From Bacillus sp. FJAT-25509 (GTDB lineage: Bacteria > Bacillota > Bacilli > Bacillales > Bacillaceae_G), in NCBI RefSeq assembly GCF_001420605.1, contig NZ_LJIZ01000032.1:186001-250000 (forward strand): a stretch of 64,000 bases of DNA, read 5' to 3'. The notes beneath the pieces are model-generated. The model was given only the letters and a program-made list of their open reading frames with translations, ran no database searches and was not told the origin of the DNA. Positions 10,389 through 18,713 of the stretch are shown one piece after another (within the stretch, counting starts at the first letter, position 1; the number at the start of each line of letters is the position of its first letter). The position numbers were made by a program, and so were the translations under genes.

Positions 10389-10673
10389 TTATAAATTAGT
10401 TGTTTCTTTCTTTGTAGAACTATCTAACTTCATCTTTAATTGAACTTCTTGCTCAGCGATAATATCATCATCTTCGGCATTATCACGAACAACCTTTTGG
10501 GTTAAAATTGAGCCTACTGCTACTAACAGCATAACTGCAATATAATAACCTTTTTCGTTTAATTCCATATCTGCATTGTAAAGTCCGATACAAAACAAAA
10601 ATACTCCTGCAACTAATGTAAAGTATGCCAAAACAGTAAATGCTGGTGTGTTTCTACGTCTGTGCTTCTGCAA
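10389..10673 (-). CDS. YiaA/YiaB two-helix domain membrane protein
   Basis: A 94-residue protein with RRRNTPAFTVLAY followed by two hydrophobic helices and the motif NEKGYYIAV...QKVVRD, the signature of the YiaA/B two-helix family. Function is unknown; a membrane location is clear. A TTG at 10671-10673 is chosen as the start because GGAGC lies about 10 bases upstream; a longer frame from 10703 has no ribosome site. The C-terminal tail is acidic and then basic (EDDDIIAEQEVQ) and lies outside the domain. Confidence 0.75.
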   Translation of the reverse strand: MQKHRRRNTPAFTVLAYFTLVAGVFLFCIGLYNADMELNEKGYYIAVMLLVAVGSILTQKVVRDNAEDDDIIAEQEVQLKMKLDSSTKKETTNL

Positions 10674-10942
10674 ATTAATCACGCTCCGCGTAAGATTTAA
10701 CAAAATTGTCTGACGTTAAAAAATGCTATTAAGAATGTATAAATGATTTCAAAAAAATTCTTAACGTCTCATATTATTATATAAAATTTGTCGTTGAATA
10801 GTAATAAAATTCTAATAAATTAGTAAATTGGTAAATATTACTGGAATTTTTTGGGAGAAATCTAAATAGAAATAGAGAAATACAAAAAGATATCTAATCA
10901 CAAATATATAGGGAATATTTATTTGGAGAGGATGGTCAGATT

Positions 10943-11107
10943 TTGAGTAATAGAGGTGCTGGTATTGGAGGAATCGTTTTTGTAGGCTGTATGTTTCTAG
11001 GCGGTGGAATTGGAAGTTTGTTACATGAACCACATTCAGGATGGCTAATCGGAATGGGTGTTGGATTTATTGGGCTCGCTTTAACAAGAGTTCTAATAAA
11101 AAGCTAA
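10943..11107 (+). CDS. Glycine-rich two-helix microprotein (54 aa)
   Basis: A small gene starting with TTG at 10943 behind GGAGAGGA. The product begins MSNRGAGIGG and has two short glycine-rich hydrophobic helices, IVFVGCMFLGGGIGSLL and WLIGMGVGFIGLALTRVL, separated by HEPHSG. It is followed by a terminator (11152-11195). Codon usage and spacing look real. Its design closely resembles the microprotein at 62412-62591, suggesting one family. Such proteins are common unannotated membrane peptides in Bacillaceae; the function is unknown. Confidence 0.7.
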   Translation: MSNRGAGIGGIVFVGCMFLGGGIGSLLHEPHSGWLIGMGVGFIGLALTRVLIKS

Positions 11108-11151
11108 TTCTGGACCTTGCTGTCATTCAAACAATTAAAAAAGGAAACTAA

Positions 11152-11195
11152 AAAGAACCACAAGGGGGATCTGTTTACCTTTGTGGTTCTTTCAA
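11152..11195. terminator. Bidirectional terminator
   Basis: AAAGAACCACAAGG pairs with CCTTTGTGGTTCTTT. It lies between the plus-strand microprotein and the minus-strand DCC gene, which converge here. Confidence 0.85.
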
Positions 11196-11214
11196 TTGAA
11201 AAGAATTTTGTTCA

Positions 11215-11613
11215 TTATAAATAAAATCGATCCCTAATTTCTTTTGATGGGATCATACACGATTCATTTTTTCCAAAGAATTTAAAACGATTTCTTGCGA
11301 TCAGTCTATATAAATAGTCACGTATTGTTTTTGGGATTATCATAAAGGCATAGCAAAATTTTGGCCAACCTTCTAAATTTTTTGCAATAGAAAGTGCAGC
11401 TGAAGACTCAATTTTTATTTTTCCATTTTGTAAAAGAATAATTGAATCAATTGAACAAAGTTCGGGGTGATCCTTCTTAAGCTTTTCACCAAAGGTTGAT
11501 TGTAGAGCGGCAAAATGAAAATAACCTTTTTGGTCGTGTTTAATAATAAATTGAACAGCTCCATTGCATAAAATACATTCACCATCAAATAAAATTATTG
11601 GCCTCTCGCTCAT
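11215..11613 (-). CDS. DCC-family thiol-disulfide oxidoreductase (YuxK/DUF393-like)
   Basis: A 132-residue protein starting MSERPIILFDGECILCNG: the family-defining D-x-E-C-x-x-C motif, followed by AALQS and a YRLIARNR-type C-terminus. DCC proteins are predicted thioredoxin-fold oxidoreductases with an unknown physiological substrate. ATG at 11611-11613, ribosome site AGGGGAT. It lies 17 bases downstream of the truncated globin gene on the same strand, so the two are very likely one operon. The pairing suggests a redox role linked to the globin, but this is inference. Confidence 0.85.
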   Translation of the reverse strand: MSERPIILFDGECILCNGAVQFIIKHDQKGYFHFAALQSTFGEKLKKDHPELCSIDSIILLQNGKIKIESSAALSIAKNLEGWPKFCYAFMIIPKTIRDYLYRLIARNRFKFFGKNESCMIPSKEIRDRFYL

Positions 11614-11630
11614 AATATATCCCCTAAAGA

Positions 11631-12008
11631 TTATTCTTGGTTTACCATATGGTAAGCAACATTTCTTAAATGTTGTAATAATGGCTCTTTAATTTCTTCA
11701 TCTAAATCGACATCATCCATAGCTTTTCCCATGCAATCCAACCAGTCATGAGCTAATTCAATTGTAATTGGAAATGGCAAATGACGCGCGCGCATTCTTG
11801 GGTGACCACGTTCCATACTATAATATTGTGGTCCCCCTAAAAACTGTGTTAAAAATAGCTTTTGTTTACGTGCTGTTTCTTCCCAGTCACCAGGAAATAT
11901 TGGTGAAAGCCTCTCATGTTTTGAAACATAAGAATAAAAAGTATCCACAAGCTCCTCTAATTTTTCTTTCCCTATATAATCATACATTGATTGATTTTCG
12001 TTACTCAA
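11631..12008 (-). CDS. yjbI: Truncated hemoglobin, group II (YjbI/HbO-like)
   Basis: A 125-residue group II truncated globin. Visible features are Tyr/Phe positions in DTFYSYV, FPGDWEE, FLTQFLGGPQYYSMERGHPRMRARHLPF (split here as F-L-G-G-P..Y and H-P-x-M-R-x-R-H), with the proximal heme His in RGHPRMR, and WLDCMGKAMD containing the conserved Trp. It binds heme and is associated with oxygen, nitric oxide or peroxide chemistry in the cytoplasm. TTG start at 12006-12008 behind GGAGGT with 8-base spacing. In B. subtilis yjbI sits next to yjbH; here its partner is instead the DCC gene. Confidence 0.92.
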   Translation of the reverse strand: MSNENQSMYDYIGKEKLEELVDTFYSYVSKHERLSPIFPGDWEETARKQKLFLTQFLGGPQYYSMERGHPRMRARHLPFPITIELAHDWLDCMGKAMDDVDLDEEIKEPLLQHLRNVAYHMVNQE

Positions 12009-12110
12009 AAGAAAATACCTCCATTAATTTCAAAAAATACAATATAGATAGGTTTATTTTATCTCTTTTTGTTCTTTATGAGAAGTAAATTGGAACCTTA
12101 AGGGTAATGA

Positions 12111-12140
12111 AAATCCCTCTTCTAATTCGAAGAGGGGTTT
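12111..12140 (-). terminator. Hairpin terminator overlapping the stop of the VOC gene
   Basis: AAACCCCTCTTC pairs with GAAGAGGGATTT around GAATTA on the minus strand, with TTTCATT following. The hairpin includes the last codons of the VOC gene. Confidence 0.6.
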
Positions 12141-12640
12141 CCTTCATAAGCTTCAATTAAGTTATTTATACTGATTTTATTTTTAGTTTTGAGAATTGCT
12201 TTCATTACTTGTTCAGATTTTTCTGGATTGGAGTCATTTAATAATTCAGGTAAAATGGTCGGAACAATTTGCCATGAGACGCCAAATTTGTCTTTTAACC
12301 AACCACATGCTTGTGCATTTTTATCTCCATCCTTTGATAGCTTTTCCCAATAATAATCTAATTCTTCTTGTGAGTCACAATGGACGATGAATGAAATTGC
12401 TTCTGTAAATTTAAAGTGAGGACCACCGTTCAATGCAACAAAATCTAGCCCTTCCAAACTAAATTGGATGGTCATAACAGCTCCTTCCTCCATACTGTTT
12501 GGGTCATGTCTTTCTTTTCCATAACGAGTGATTCTTTCAATTTTTGAATTTTTAAATATAGAAGTGTAATAATTTACAGCATCTTCGGCTTGGGTATCAA
12601 ACCATAAATTCGTAGATATTTTTTGAATTTTACTTTGCAT
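12122..12640 (-). CDS. VOC-family protein (PhnB/3-demethylubiquinone methyltransferase-like fold)
   Basis: A 172-residue protein of the PhnB-like branch of the vicinal-oxygen-chelate superfamily. The pattern is ISTNLWFDTQAEDAVNYY, FKNSKI, FVALNGGP, FIVHCDSQEELDYYWEKL and CGWLKDKFGVSWQIVP, the last being the branch signature. Members of this branch are mostly uncharacterised; some relate to resistance or methyltransferase folds, but no activity can be assigned here. The start ATG at 12638-12640 follows AAGGAGAAAAGCT. It is a single gene, divergent from dinB with about 150 bases between. Confidence 0.8.
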   Translation of the reverse strand: MQSKIQKISTNLWFDTQAEDAVNYYTSIFKNSKIERITRYGKERHDPNSMEEGAVMTIQFSLEGLDFVALNGGPHFKFTEAISFIVHCDSQEELDYYWEKLSKDGDKNAQACGWLKDKFGVSWQIVPTILPELLNDSNPEKSEQVMKAILKTKNKISINNLIEAYEGNPSSN

Positions 12641-12791
12641 AGCTTTTCTCCTTTATTACAAAAACGTTTATAATAATTAGATATTAGTTAGATTTGATTC
12701 AAACTTTATAAGTTTTAACTATATTCAACATTAATACACGTAAATAGGAAATATAAAAAAATGATATTATACTAGCATAGGAGGTGTAGCA

Positions 12792-14030
12792 ATGAATCAA
12801 TGGGCACCAAAGAGTGGAAGAGTCATTTTACATGTTGATATGAATTCATTTTTTGCTTCAGTTGAAATAGCGAATGATCCATCATTAAAAGGTAAACCAG
12901 TAGTTGTGGCCGGCAATGAAAAAGAGCGAAGAGGAATTATTGTAACTGCAAGCTATGAAGCGCGAGCTTATGGAATTCGGGCAACAATGCCATTATGGGA
13001 AGCGCGGAAAAAATGTCCTGAGATGATTGTTAAAACTCCAAATTTTGAAGCTTACCGAAAAGTCTCAAGGCAAATATTTGAAAAATTAGGTGCAATAAGT
13101 CCTAAAATTGAAGTGGCTTCAATTGATGAAGGCTATATTGATCTAACTGAATGTGATGAAAAACTAGGTCATCCAATTAAAATAGCTGAATTAATCCAGT
13201 CAATGTTGTTAGAAGATCTGGATATGCCATGCAGTATCGGAATTGGTCCAAATAAATTTCTTGCGAAAACAGCTTCAGATATGAAAAAACCACTTGGAAT
13301 TACTGTTCTTCGTAAAAGAGATGTTCCTACTATTTTATGGCCAAGAAAAGTAGGAGAGATGCATGGAGTTGGTAAGAAAACTGAAGAAAAGTTAAATGAA
13401 ATTGGCATTATTACAATAGAAGATTTAGCAAAAAGTAATGAAAAACAAGTTCAAGAATTATTAGGTGTAAACGGTATATCTTTAAGAAATAAGGCAAATG
13501 GAATAGATGAGAGAGAAGTCGATCCTAGTCGTATGCTTTCACATAAGACAATTGGCCAATCAACGACATTTTCATTTGATGTTTTTGAGGAACCTATGAT
13601 TGCAGAAAAATTTGAAGCTCTATCTAAACGAGTAGCTGAACGTTTAATTAAGAAAGGTTTAGTTGCAGACACTGTGACAATTACACTACGATTTAGTGAT
13701 CGAAAAACAATAAATCGAAGCAAAAAACTTTCTACACCTGTACAACAAGCTAATGAAATCTTTAAAGAAGCATTTGATTTATGGAAAAGAAATTGGAACG
13801 GAGAACCATTACGTTTAATTGGAGTAACTGCATCACAACTGAATCCAAAAGATGAAATATCAAAGCAATTGGACCTATTTTCTTTTGAAAAGGACGCCAA
13901 ACAAGAACCATTATTTGAAACATTACATAAATTGCAAGATAAATATGGAGAACAAGTTATTAGTTTAGGTAGACAAAAAAAGAAAATTGACTCAACCAAT
14001 ATATTAGATATATTGAAATCTACAGAGTAA
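12792..14030 (+). CDS. dinB: DNA polymerase IV (Y-family, YqjH)
   Basis: A 412-residue Y-family translesion polymerase. The catalytic acidic residues are present: Asp16 in HVDMNSFFA, and Asp112-Glu113 in SIDEGYID. SIGIGPNKFLAK and the helix-hairpin-helix MHGVGKKTEEKL follow. A beta-clamp-binding motif QLDLF is seen at 359-363. It extends primers past lesions with low fidelity. ATG at 12792 follows GGAGGTG with 6-base spacing. No LexA-like box was recognised by eye. The position matches yqjH in the B. subtilis yqj region. Confidence 0.95.
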   Translation: MNQWAPKSGRVILHVDMNSFFASVEIANDPSLKGKPVVVAGNEKERRGIIVTASYEARAYGIRATMPLWEARKKCPEMIVKTPNFEAYRKVSRQIFEKLGAISPKIEVASIDEGYIDLTECDEKLGHPIKIAELIQSMLLEDLDMPCSIGIGPNKFLAKTASDMKKPLGITVLRKRDVPTILWPRKVGEMHGVGKKTEEKLNEIGIITIEDLAKSNEKQVQELLGVNGISLRNKANGIDEREVDPSRMLSHKTIGQSTTFSFDVFEEPMIAEKFEALSKRVAERLIKKGLVADTVTITLRFSDRKTINRSKKLSTPVQQANEIFKEAFDLWKRNWNGEPLRLIGVTASQLNPKDEISKQLDLFSFEKDAKQEPLFETLHKLQDKYGEQVISLGRQKKKIDSTNILDILKSTE

Positions 14031-14087
14031 ACAGCTGCCGAGCTTTCAATCGAAGGTCTTTTTAAGTTGCCTTCGTTTTGAACGGAA

Positions 14088-14119
14088 AAAGACGGTCTAT
14101 AAATAGACAGTCTTTAATT
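14088..14119. terminator. Terminator after dinB, shared with the convergent amidase gene
   Basis: AAAGACGGTCTA (14088-14099) pairs with TAGACAGTCTTT (14104-14115) with one mismatch and a 4-base loop. A weaker GAAGG/CCTTC hairpin precedes it. Confidence 0.7.
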
Positions 14120-14134
14120 CGTTAATATAACCGT

Positions 14135-14815
14135 TTAAACTTTCTCAATAATAATTTTAGTTGCTGTTGGAAGATACTGTTCTACTGCATTCAGTACATT
14201 TTGATCATCTTGATATGCTCCGACTTGTACTCCATCTACGATTACTCTATGCATTTCAGAATTAGTCTTATGCGTTAAGTTAAATGCTTTTACTAATCCA
14301 TTTACATGCCCTTGAGCTACTTTTTGACGCCAATTTGGGTCTTTCAGTTTTGCAGCATCACTTGCATTATCAATGAATCCATTTTCAGTCAAAATCGCTG
14401 GCATATTTGATTCACGTAATACATGAAAATTAGCTTTCTTTTTACCACGATCAGTTAGACTATTTACCTTTACGATTTCTGGATGTAAAATGTTTTGATA
14501 TTGAGCTGAAGTAGACGTATCTGACAAACCATCGTATATATAATCCTCATAGCCAGACGCTGATGTATTAAATGAATTAATATGAACAGATAAAAAGTAG
14601 CTGGCACCCCATGAGTTTGCATCGTTAGTACGTTCAGATAAAGAACGATCAGTGTCGGTAGATCTGCTCATTCTAACATCAACGTCATTATAGTTATTCA
14701 ATAAATCTCTTATTCTTAATGCGATATCCAAAGTTAGGTCTTTTTCCTTTAATCCATTTCCTACTGCACCTGAATCAGAGCCACCATGCCCTGGATCTAA
14801 ATAAAGTTTGAACAT
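14135..14815 (-). CDS. N-acetylmuramoyl-L-alanine amidase (Amidase_3, CwlC/CwlV-like)
   Basis: A 226-residue zinc amidase that cleaves the MurNAc-L-Ala bond. Ligands and catalytic residues are present: His10 in DPGHGG, Glu24, His78 in SVHINS, and Glu144 in LTENGF. The first ~180 residues closely resemble B. subtilis CwlC, including GKKKANFHVLRES and GFIDN. CwlC has no signal peptide and acts in mother-cell lysis after sporulation; this protein also lacks one. The C-terminus (about 187-226) looks like a single degenerate SPOR-like repeat, shorter than in CwlC. A mother-cell role is therefore inferred, with a phage-type lysin as the alternative. Confidence 0.88.
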   Translation of the reverse strand: MFKLYLDPGHGGSDSGAVGNGLKEKDLTLDIALRIRDLLNNYNDVDVRMSRSTDTDRSLSERTNDANSWGASYFLSVHINSFNTSASGYEDYIYDGLSDTSTSAQYQNILHPEIVKVNSLTDRGKKKANFHVLRESNMPAILTENGFIDNASDAAKLKDPNWRQKVAQGHVNGLVKAFNLTHKTNSEMHRVIVDGVQVGAYQDDQNVLNAVEQYLPTATKIIIEKV

Positions 14816-15290
14816 TAAATTAATCCCGTTGCCACAATCTATAAAAATATATAAATAGATGTTTGCTTCCTGTGTTCTACGTGTCCGATTTTGCAGAAGC
14901 TACTCTCGTTTGGTCTAACACTCCAAGTGCGTAAATTCGGATACAACGAATCCTACATAGTTGATTTACTGTTTCTTAGCAAACAATTAGGCAACGTTTC
15001 CTCCTTTCTTTTATAAAGTTTTAGAGGTTTTACAGAAATTTATTGCGTTTTATCTGCTAATGACCCTCCTAATGATAAAGTATTCAAAGTAACTTTTACT
15101 TGAAATGGACAAGCATCTAATGTATATAACCAAATTTAAGCCTTTTAGATTAATTAGCCATTCATTCTAATAGATTCTTTTATTTAGATTGATAGTTAAG
15201 TAGGGGATTACTAAAATATTGTCGAATTTAAAGATTAAGTTATTTTGTTATCCAATAGAACTATTGCAAAAAAGCCAAGGAGGAAAGAGT
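14816..15290. other. Intergenic region between divergent amidase and gamma-glutamyltransferase genes
   Basis: About 475 bases. No open frame with a ribosome site was found that I trust. On the minus strand a GGAGG at 14999-15004 precedes only a 14-codon frame. No riboswitch-like or terminator hairpin was recognised. The AAGGAGG at 15278-15284 is the ribosome site of the gamma-glutamyltransferase gene. Confidence 0.5.
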
Positions 15291-16907
15291 ATGTATACAA
15301 AAATGAAAACGAGTGAACATGTTTATTCATCACATCGTAATGTGGTTTATGCTAGAAATGGTATGGTCGCTACTTCCCAACCATTGGCTGCACAAGCGGG
15401 CCTAGATATTTTAAAAAAAGGTGGTAATGCAGTAGATGCAGCAATCGCTACAGCTGCATGTCTAACAGTAGTAGAGCCAACTTCAAACGGTATTGGTGGA
15501 GATGCTTTTGCATTAGTTTGGATGAACGAAAAGTTATACGGTTTAGATTCAAGTGGTGCAGCACCTAAAAATATATCGATCGAAAAAGTAAAAAATTTAG
15601 GGTATGAAAAAATGCCTAAATATGGCTGGATACCAATAACCGTCCCTGGGGCTCCTGCTGGTTGGGTAGAATTATCGAATCGGTTTGGCAGGCTTTCGTT
15701 AAAGGAAGTGCTGCAACCTGCAATTGAATATGCTCGTGAAGGTTTTCCGATTTCACCTACTTTAGGTAAGTTTTGGAAAAAGGCTTATGAAATATACAAA
15801 AAGGAGTTAAACTCTGAGGAGTTTGCTGCTTGGTTTGATACGTTTGCTCCAAAAGGAAGAGCTCCTGAAGTAGGAGAAATCTGGTCGTCACTGGATCATG
15901 CAATAACTTTAGAAAAAATAGCAGAAACAAATGGAAAAGATTTTTATAAAGGTGAAATTGCAGATAAAATTATTGCTTCATCAAATCAATATGGTGGTTT
16001 TTTAACTAAAGAAGATTTAGAGTCCTTTAAACCGGAATGGGTAGATCCAATTAGTATAAATTACAGAGGCTATGATGTGTGGGAAATTCCACCTAATGGT
16101 CAAGGAATTGTCGCTCTGATGGCGTTAAATATATTGAAAAATGATCTGTATGATGACAAAGAGAACGTAATGACATATCATAAACAATTTGAAGCAATGA
16201 AGTTAGCTTTTACTTGCGGAAAGGAATATGTAACAGATCGAAAGTTTATGAAGACTTCAGTTGAAAGTCTATTAAGTGATGAATATGGAAAAGAACGCTT
16301 TTTAGAAATCACGGAAACTGCTCAAACACCATTACCAGGAAGACCGCCTAGTGGAGGCACTGTTTATTTAGCAACAGCTGATGGAGATGGAAACATGGTT
16401 TCCTTTATTCAAAGTAATTATATGGGTTTTGGGGCAGGTATTGTAATTCCTGGAACTGGGATTGGATTGCAAAATAGGGGTTATGATTTTAGCTTAAATG
16501 AAAATCATGCCAATGCTTTAATTGGTGGAAAAAAATCATATCATACGATTATTCCGGCATTTTTAACAAAAAATAATAAAGCAGTTGGACCATTCGGTGT
16601 AATGGGTGGTTATATGCAGCCTCAAGGTCATGTTCAAGTAATCATGAATAGTATTGATTTTCATTTAAATCCACAAGAAACCTTAGATGCTCCAAGATGG
16701 CAATGGATTGAAGGGAAAATTGTTGAAGTCGAACCTAATTTTCCTCAAGAGATTATAAAAGAATTACAGGCTAAAGGTCATGAAATTAAGGTTGCAAAGG
16801 ATACTGGAAGTTTCGGACGAGGCCAAATTATTTGGAGAAATGAAGATACGGGCGTTTTAATGGGTGGTACAGAATCAAGAACGGACGGTTGTATAGCAAG
16901 TTGGTAA
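15291..16907 (+). CDS. ywrD: Gamma-glutamyltransferase family protein (YwrD-like)
   Basis: A 538-residue Ntn-hydrolase of the gamma-glutamyltranspeptidase family. Visible are GGNAVDAAIA, GIGGDAF, and the candidate autoprocessing/catalytic Thr357 in PSGGTVYLATADGDGN, which would split the precursor into large and small subunits. There is no signal peptide, so it is cytoplasmic, as in YwrD-type proteins, unlike secreted GGT. The start is ATG 15291 with AAGGAGG upstream; a TTG at 15219 opens the frame but lacks a site. It is followed 21 bases later by two ChrA-type genes, the same association as ywrD with ywrB/ywrA in B. subtilis. Confidence 0.88.
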   Translation: MYTKMKTSEHVYSSHRNVVYARNGMVATSQPLAAQAGLDILKKGGNAVDAAIATAACLTVVEPTSNGIGGDAFALVWMNEKLYGLDSSGAAPKNISIEKVKNLGYEKMPKYGWIPITVPGAPAGWVELSNRFGRLSLKEVLQPAIEYAREGFPISPTLGKFWKKAYEIYKKELNSEEFAAWFDTFAPKGRAPEVGEIWSSLDHAITLEKIAETNGKDFYKGEIADKIIASSNQYGGFLTKEDLESFKPEWVDPISINYRGYDVWEIPPNGQGIVALMALNILKNDLYDDKENVMTYHKQFEAMKLAFTCGKEYVTDRKFMKTSVESLLSDEYGKERFLEITETAQTPLPGRPPSGGTVYLATADGDGNMVSFIQSNYMGFGAGIVIPGTGIGLQNRGYDFSLNENHANALIGGKKSYHTIIPAFLTKNNKAVGPFGVMGGYMQPQGHVQVIMNSIDFHLNPQETLDAPRWQWIEGKIVEVEPNFPQEIIKELQAKGHEIKVAKDTGSFGRGQIIWRNEDTGVLMGGTESRTDGCIASW

Positions 16908-16928
16908 ATAAGAAAAGGAATTGATTTA

Positions 16929-17510
16929 ATGAAACAATTGGATATATTCATCGCGTTTTTTCGAAGTAGTATTTTAGGATATGGTGGAGGACCATCTACG
17001 ATTCCTCTCGTTTATAAAGAAGTTGTCGATACATATAAATGGATGAAAGACGAAGAGTTTTCTGAAATATTAGCAATAGGGAATATGCTCCCAGGTCCAA
17101 TCAATACAAAATTAGCAGGTTATATCGGTTATCGTATTGGTGGTATAATCGGAATGCTTAATGCAATCGTTGCAACCATCTTACCGACGATTATTTTAAT
17201 GATTATACTTTTAACATCATTAACGTCTTTTAAAGATATAAAATGGGTTAATGGGATGAAAGAATCAATTGTACCTGTCGTAGGAGTAATGTTAGGTGTA
17301 TTAACATGGCAATTTTATCAAAGTTCAAAAAAAGGATTGAAAACACCAACAATATTAATTCATTTAGTTGTTGGATTGTTTCTAATTCAATTTTTACACA
17401 TACATCCAGCGATCATAATTGGTGGTTTACTAGTATTTGCAATCTGCCAGCCAGTAAAGGCAACTTCCTCAAATGAACAAAAGACGAGGAAGGGGAGTAC
17501 AAACGAATGA
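16929..17510 (+). CDS. ywrB: Chromate transporter ChrA family, half-size subunit 1 (YwrB-like)
   Basis: A 193-residue membrane protein equal to one half of a long-chain ChrA. It carries the family signature GYGGGPSTIPLV, then GNMLPGPINTKLAGYIGYRIGG and about five or six transmembrane helices. Paired short-chain ChrA proteins work together as a heterodimer; in Bacillus such pairs have been linked to chromate efflux. The C-terminus is a short basic, soluble tail. The stop overlaps the next start (ATGA at 17507), so the two halves are translationally coupled. It probably belongs to an operon starting with ywrD. Confidence 0.88.
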   Translation: MKQLDIFIAFFRSSILGYGGGPSTIPLVYKEVVDTYKWMKDEEFSEILAIGNMLPGPINTKLAGYIGYRIGGIIGMLNAIVATILPTIILMIILLTSLTSFKDIKWVNGMKESIVPVVGVMLGVLTWQFYQSSKKGLKTPTILIHLVVGLFLIQFLHIHPAIIIGGLLVFAICQPVKATSSNEQKTRKGSTNE

Positions 17511-18034
17511 TTTATTGGAAATTATTTCTTTCATTTCTTTTCACGAATCTTTTAGGATATGGCGGTGGGCCTGCTACGATCCCATTAATTCAAAATGATG
17601 TTGTTACACGAAATCATTGGTTAACTCAACAAGAATTTCATGAAGCGTTTGCCATGGGGAATGCCTTACCAGGGCCAATCGCAACTAAAATGGCTGGATA
17701 TATTGGATACAAAATTGGAGGAATCTTTGGATCCTTTATAGCAGTCTTTGCAACGGTAATCCCTTCTTTATTACTAATGATTTTTTTAATTGGATTACTT
17801 CATAAAAATCGTGACTCAATTCGAGTGAAGAGGATGACAGCGTATGTAAAACCGACAATTGTAGTACTATTAGGCGTACTTACATATCAATCATTTTCTG
17901 ATTCGTTTCATGATATTGGAGCATTCCAAGTAATTTTTATTGCAGTTTGTACATTTTTCTTAATGGAAAAATTTAAAATTCATCCGGCTTTTGTAGTACT
18001 TGGTGCATTAATTTATGGTGCCATTAATCTTTAA
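17507..18034 (+). CDS. ywrA: Chromate transporter ChrA family, half-size subunit 2 (YwrA-like)
   Basis: A 175-residue paralogue of the preceding protein: GYGGGPATIPLIQND, MGNALPGPIATKMAGYIGYKIGG, then hydrophobic helices. The two proteins share this motif set but have distinct C-terminal halves, as expected for antiparallel halves of one transporter. Translation is coupled through the 4-base overlap. The gene ends at a terminator palindrome at 18041. Chromate is the classical substrate; the natural ion in soil bacteria may differ, and the association with a gamma-glutamyl enzyme is unexplained. Confidence 0.88.
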   Translation: MIYWKLFLSFLFTNLLGYGGGPATIPLIQNDVVTRNHWLTQQEFHEAFAMGNALPGPIATKMAGYIGYKIGGIFGSFIAVFATVIPSLLLMIFLIGLLHKNRDSIRVKRMTAYVKPTIVVLLGVLTYQSFSDSFHDIGAFQVIFIAVCTFFLMEKFKIHPAFVVLGALIYGAINL

Positions 18035-18035
18035 A

Positions 18036-18068
18036 AAAAAAGAAACCAATTAATTGGTTTCTTTTTCT
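18036..18068. terminator. Bidirectional terminator, overlaps the end of the SET gene
   Basis: AGAAACCAAT and ATTGGTTTCT form a perfect palindromic stem at 18041-18062, with A-run before and T-run after. The minus-strand SET gene stops within it. Confidence 0.85.
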
Positions 18069-18475
18069 TTCTCTTTTTCTTTGCTCATAACTTCTTCATA
18101 ATCTTTATTAAACCAAAGCGGATCCATATTATCTACTTCGCCATTATAATTAATCAAAATTTCTTCGCCAGCTTTAATGTCTTTGTAAGCGAAAAAATCA
18201 AATGTGTGATTATCAAAGTTAATATCGTAAGTCGCATTTGCATCATAAGAATGGTTGAATAGCATTCCGTATCCTAGAAGAATAGCTGAATGATTAATAC
18301 CATATTCAAATGCATAGTCAGCTAATAAAGTTTTCTCGATATGCTCATGTTCCTCGTTCGGGTAAGAAATAACAGGCGCCTCATGTATTAGCTCACCTTT
18401 TGCAATATCACGTGTTGCAAAGACACCTCGGTTAAATTCACCGTCACTCAACGTAGAAGTTTTAATTTCAATCAT
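18050..18475 (-). CDS. Small SET-domain protein (putative protein-lysine methyltransferase)
   Basis: A 141-residue protein consisting of one SET fold. It has GRGVFATRDIAKGELIHEAPVI-like N-terminal elements (here NRGVFATRDIAKGE), the knot motifs FNHSYDANATY and AYKDIKAGEEILINYNGE, but no post-SET cysteines. The SET fold binds S-adenosylmethionine and transfers methyl groups to lysine; stand-alone bacterial SET proteins have unknown substrates. The C-terminus is a Lys-Glu repeat tail (KEKEKEKE) that falls in the terminator hairpin. Single gene, convergent with the chromate operon. Confidence 0.85.
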   Translation of the reverse strand: MIEIKTSTLSDGEFNRGVFATRDIAKGELIHEAPVISYPNEEHEHIEKTLLADYAFEYGINHSAILLGYGMLFNHSYDANATYDINFDNHTFDFFAYKDIKAGEEILINYNGEVDNMDPLWFNKDYEEVMSKEKEKEKETN

Positions 18476-18713
18476 AATTACACCTATAATTCTCTCTTAA
18501 GTCTTATAGATAGTTTGCCATTATTTTAGATATAAATCAATTTTTTTATCTAATTAGCGTTATTCAGATAAAAGTAGGCCTCTTTTTCAATCTAAAGAAG
18601 TGGTAACTACTATTTGAAGAAAAACTAATAAAATTAAAAAAATCTAAGTATATATTTTGCCAAATCATCAAATTATAAAATTGTTATATATACATATCGG
18701 GAGGCAGATTATA

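Noticed and set aside
12946-13999. Long antisense frames in dinB, and similar ones in yqjD, RpiR, the importer and the deacylases
   Set aside because: They are shadows of strong genes with catalytic motifs on the other strand.
14816-15290. T-box or riboswitch upstream of the gamma-glutamyltransferase
   Set aside because: No T-box sequence, specifier stem or terminator/antiterminator pair could be recognised.
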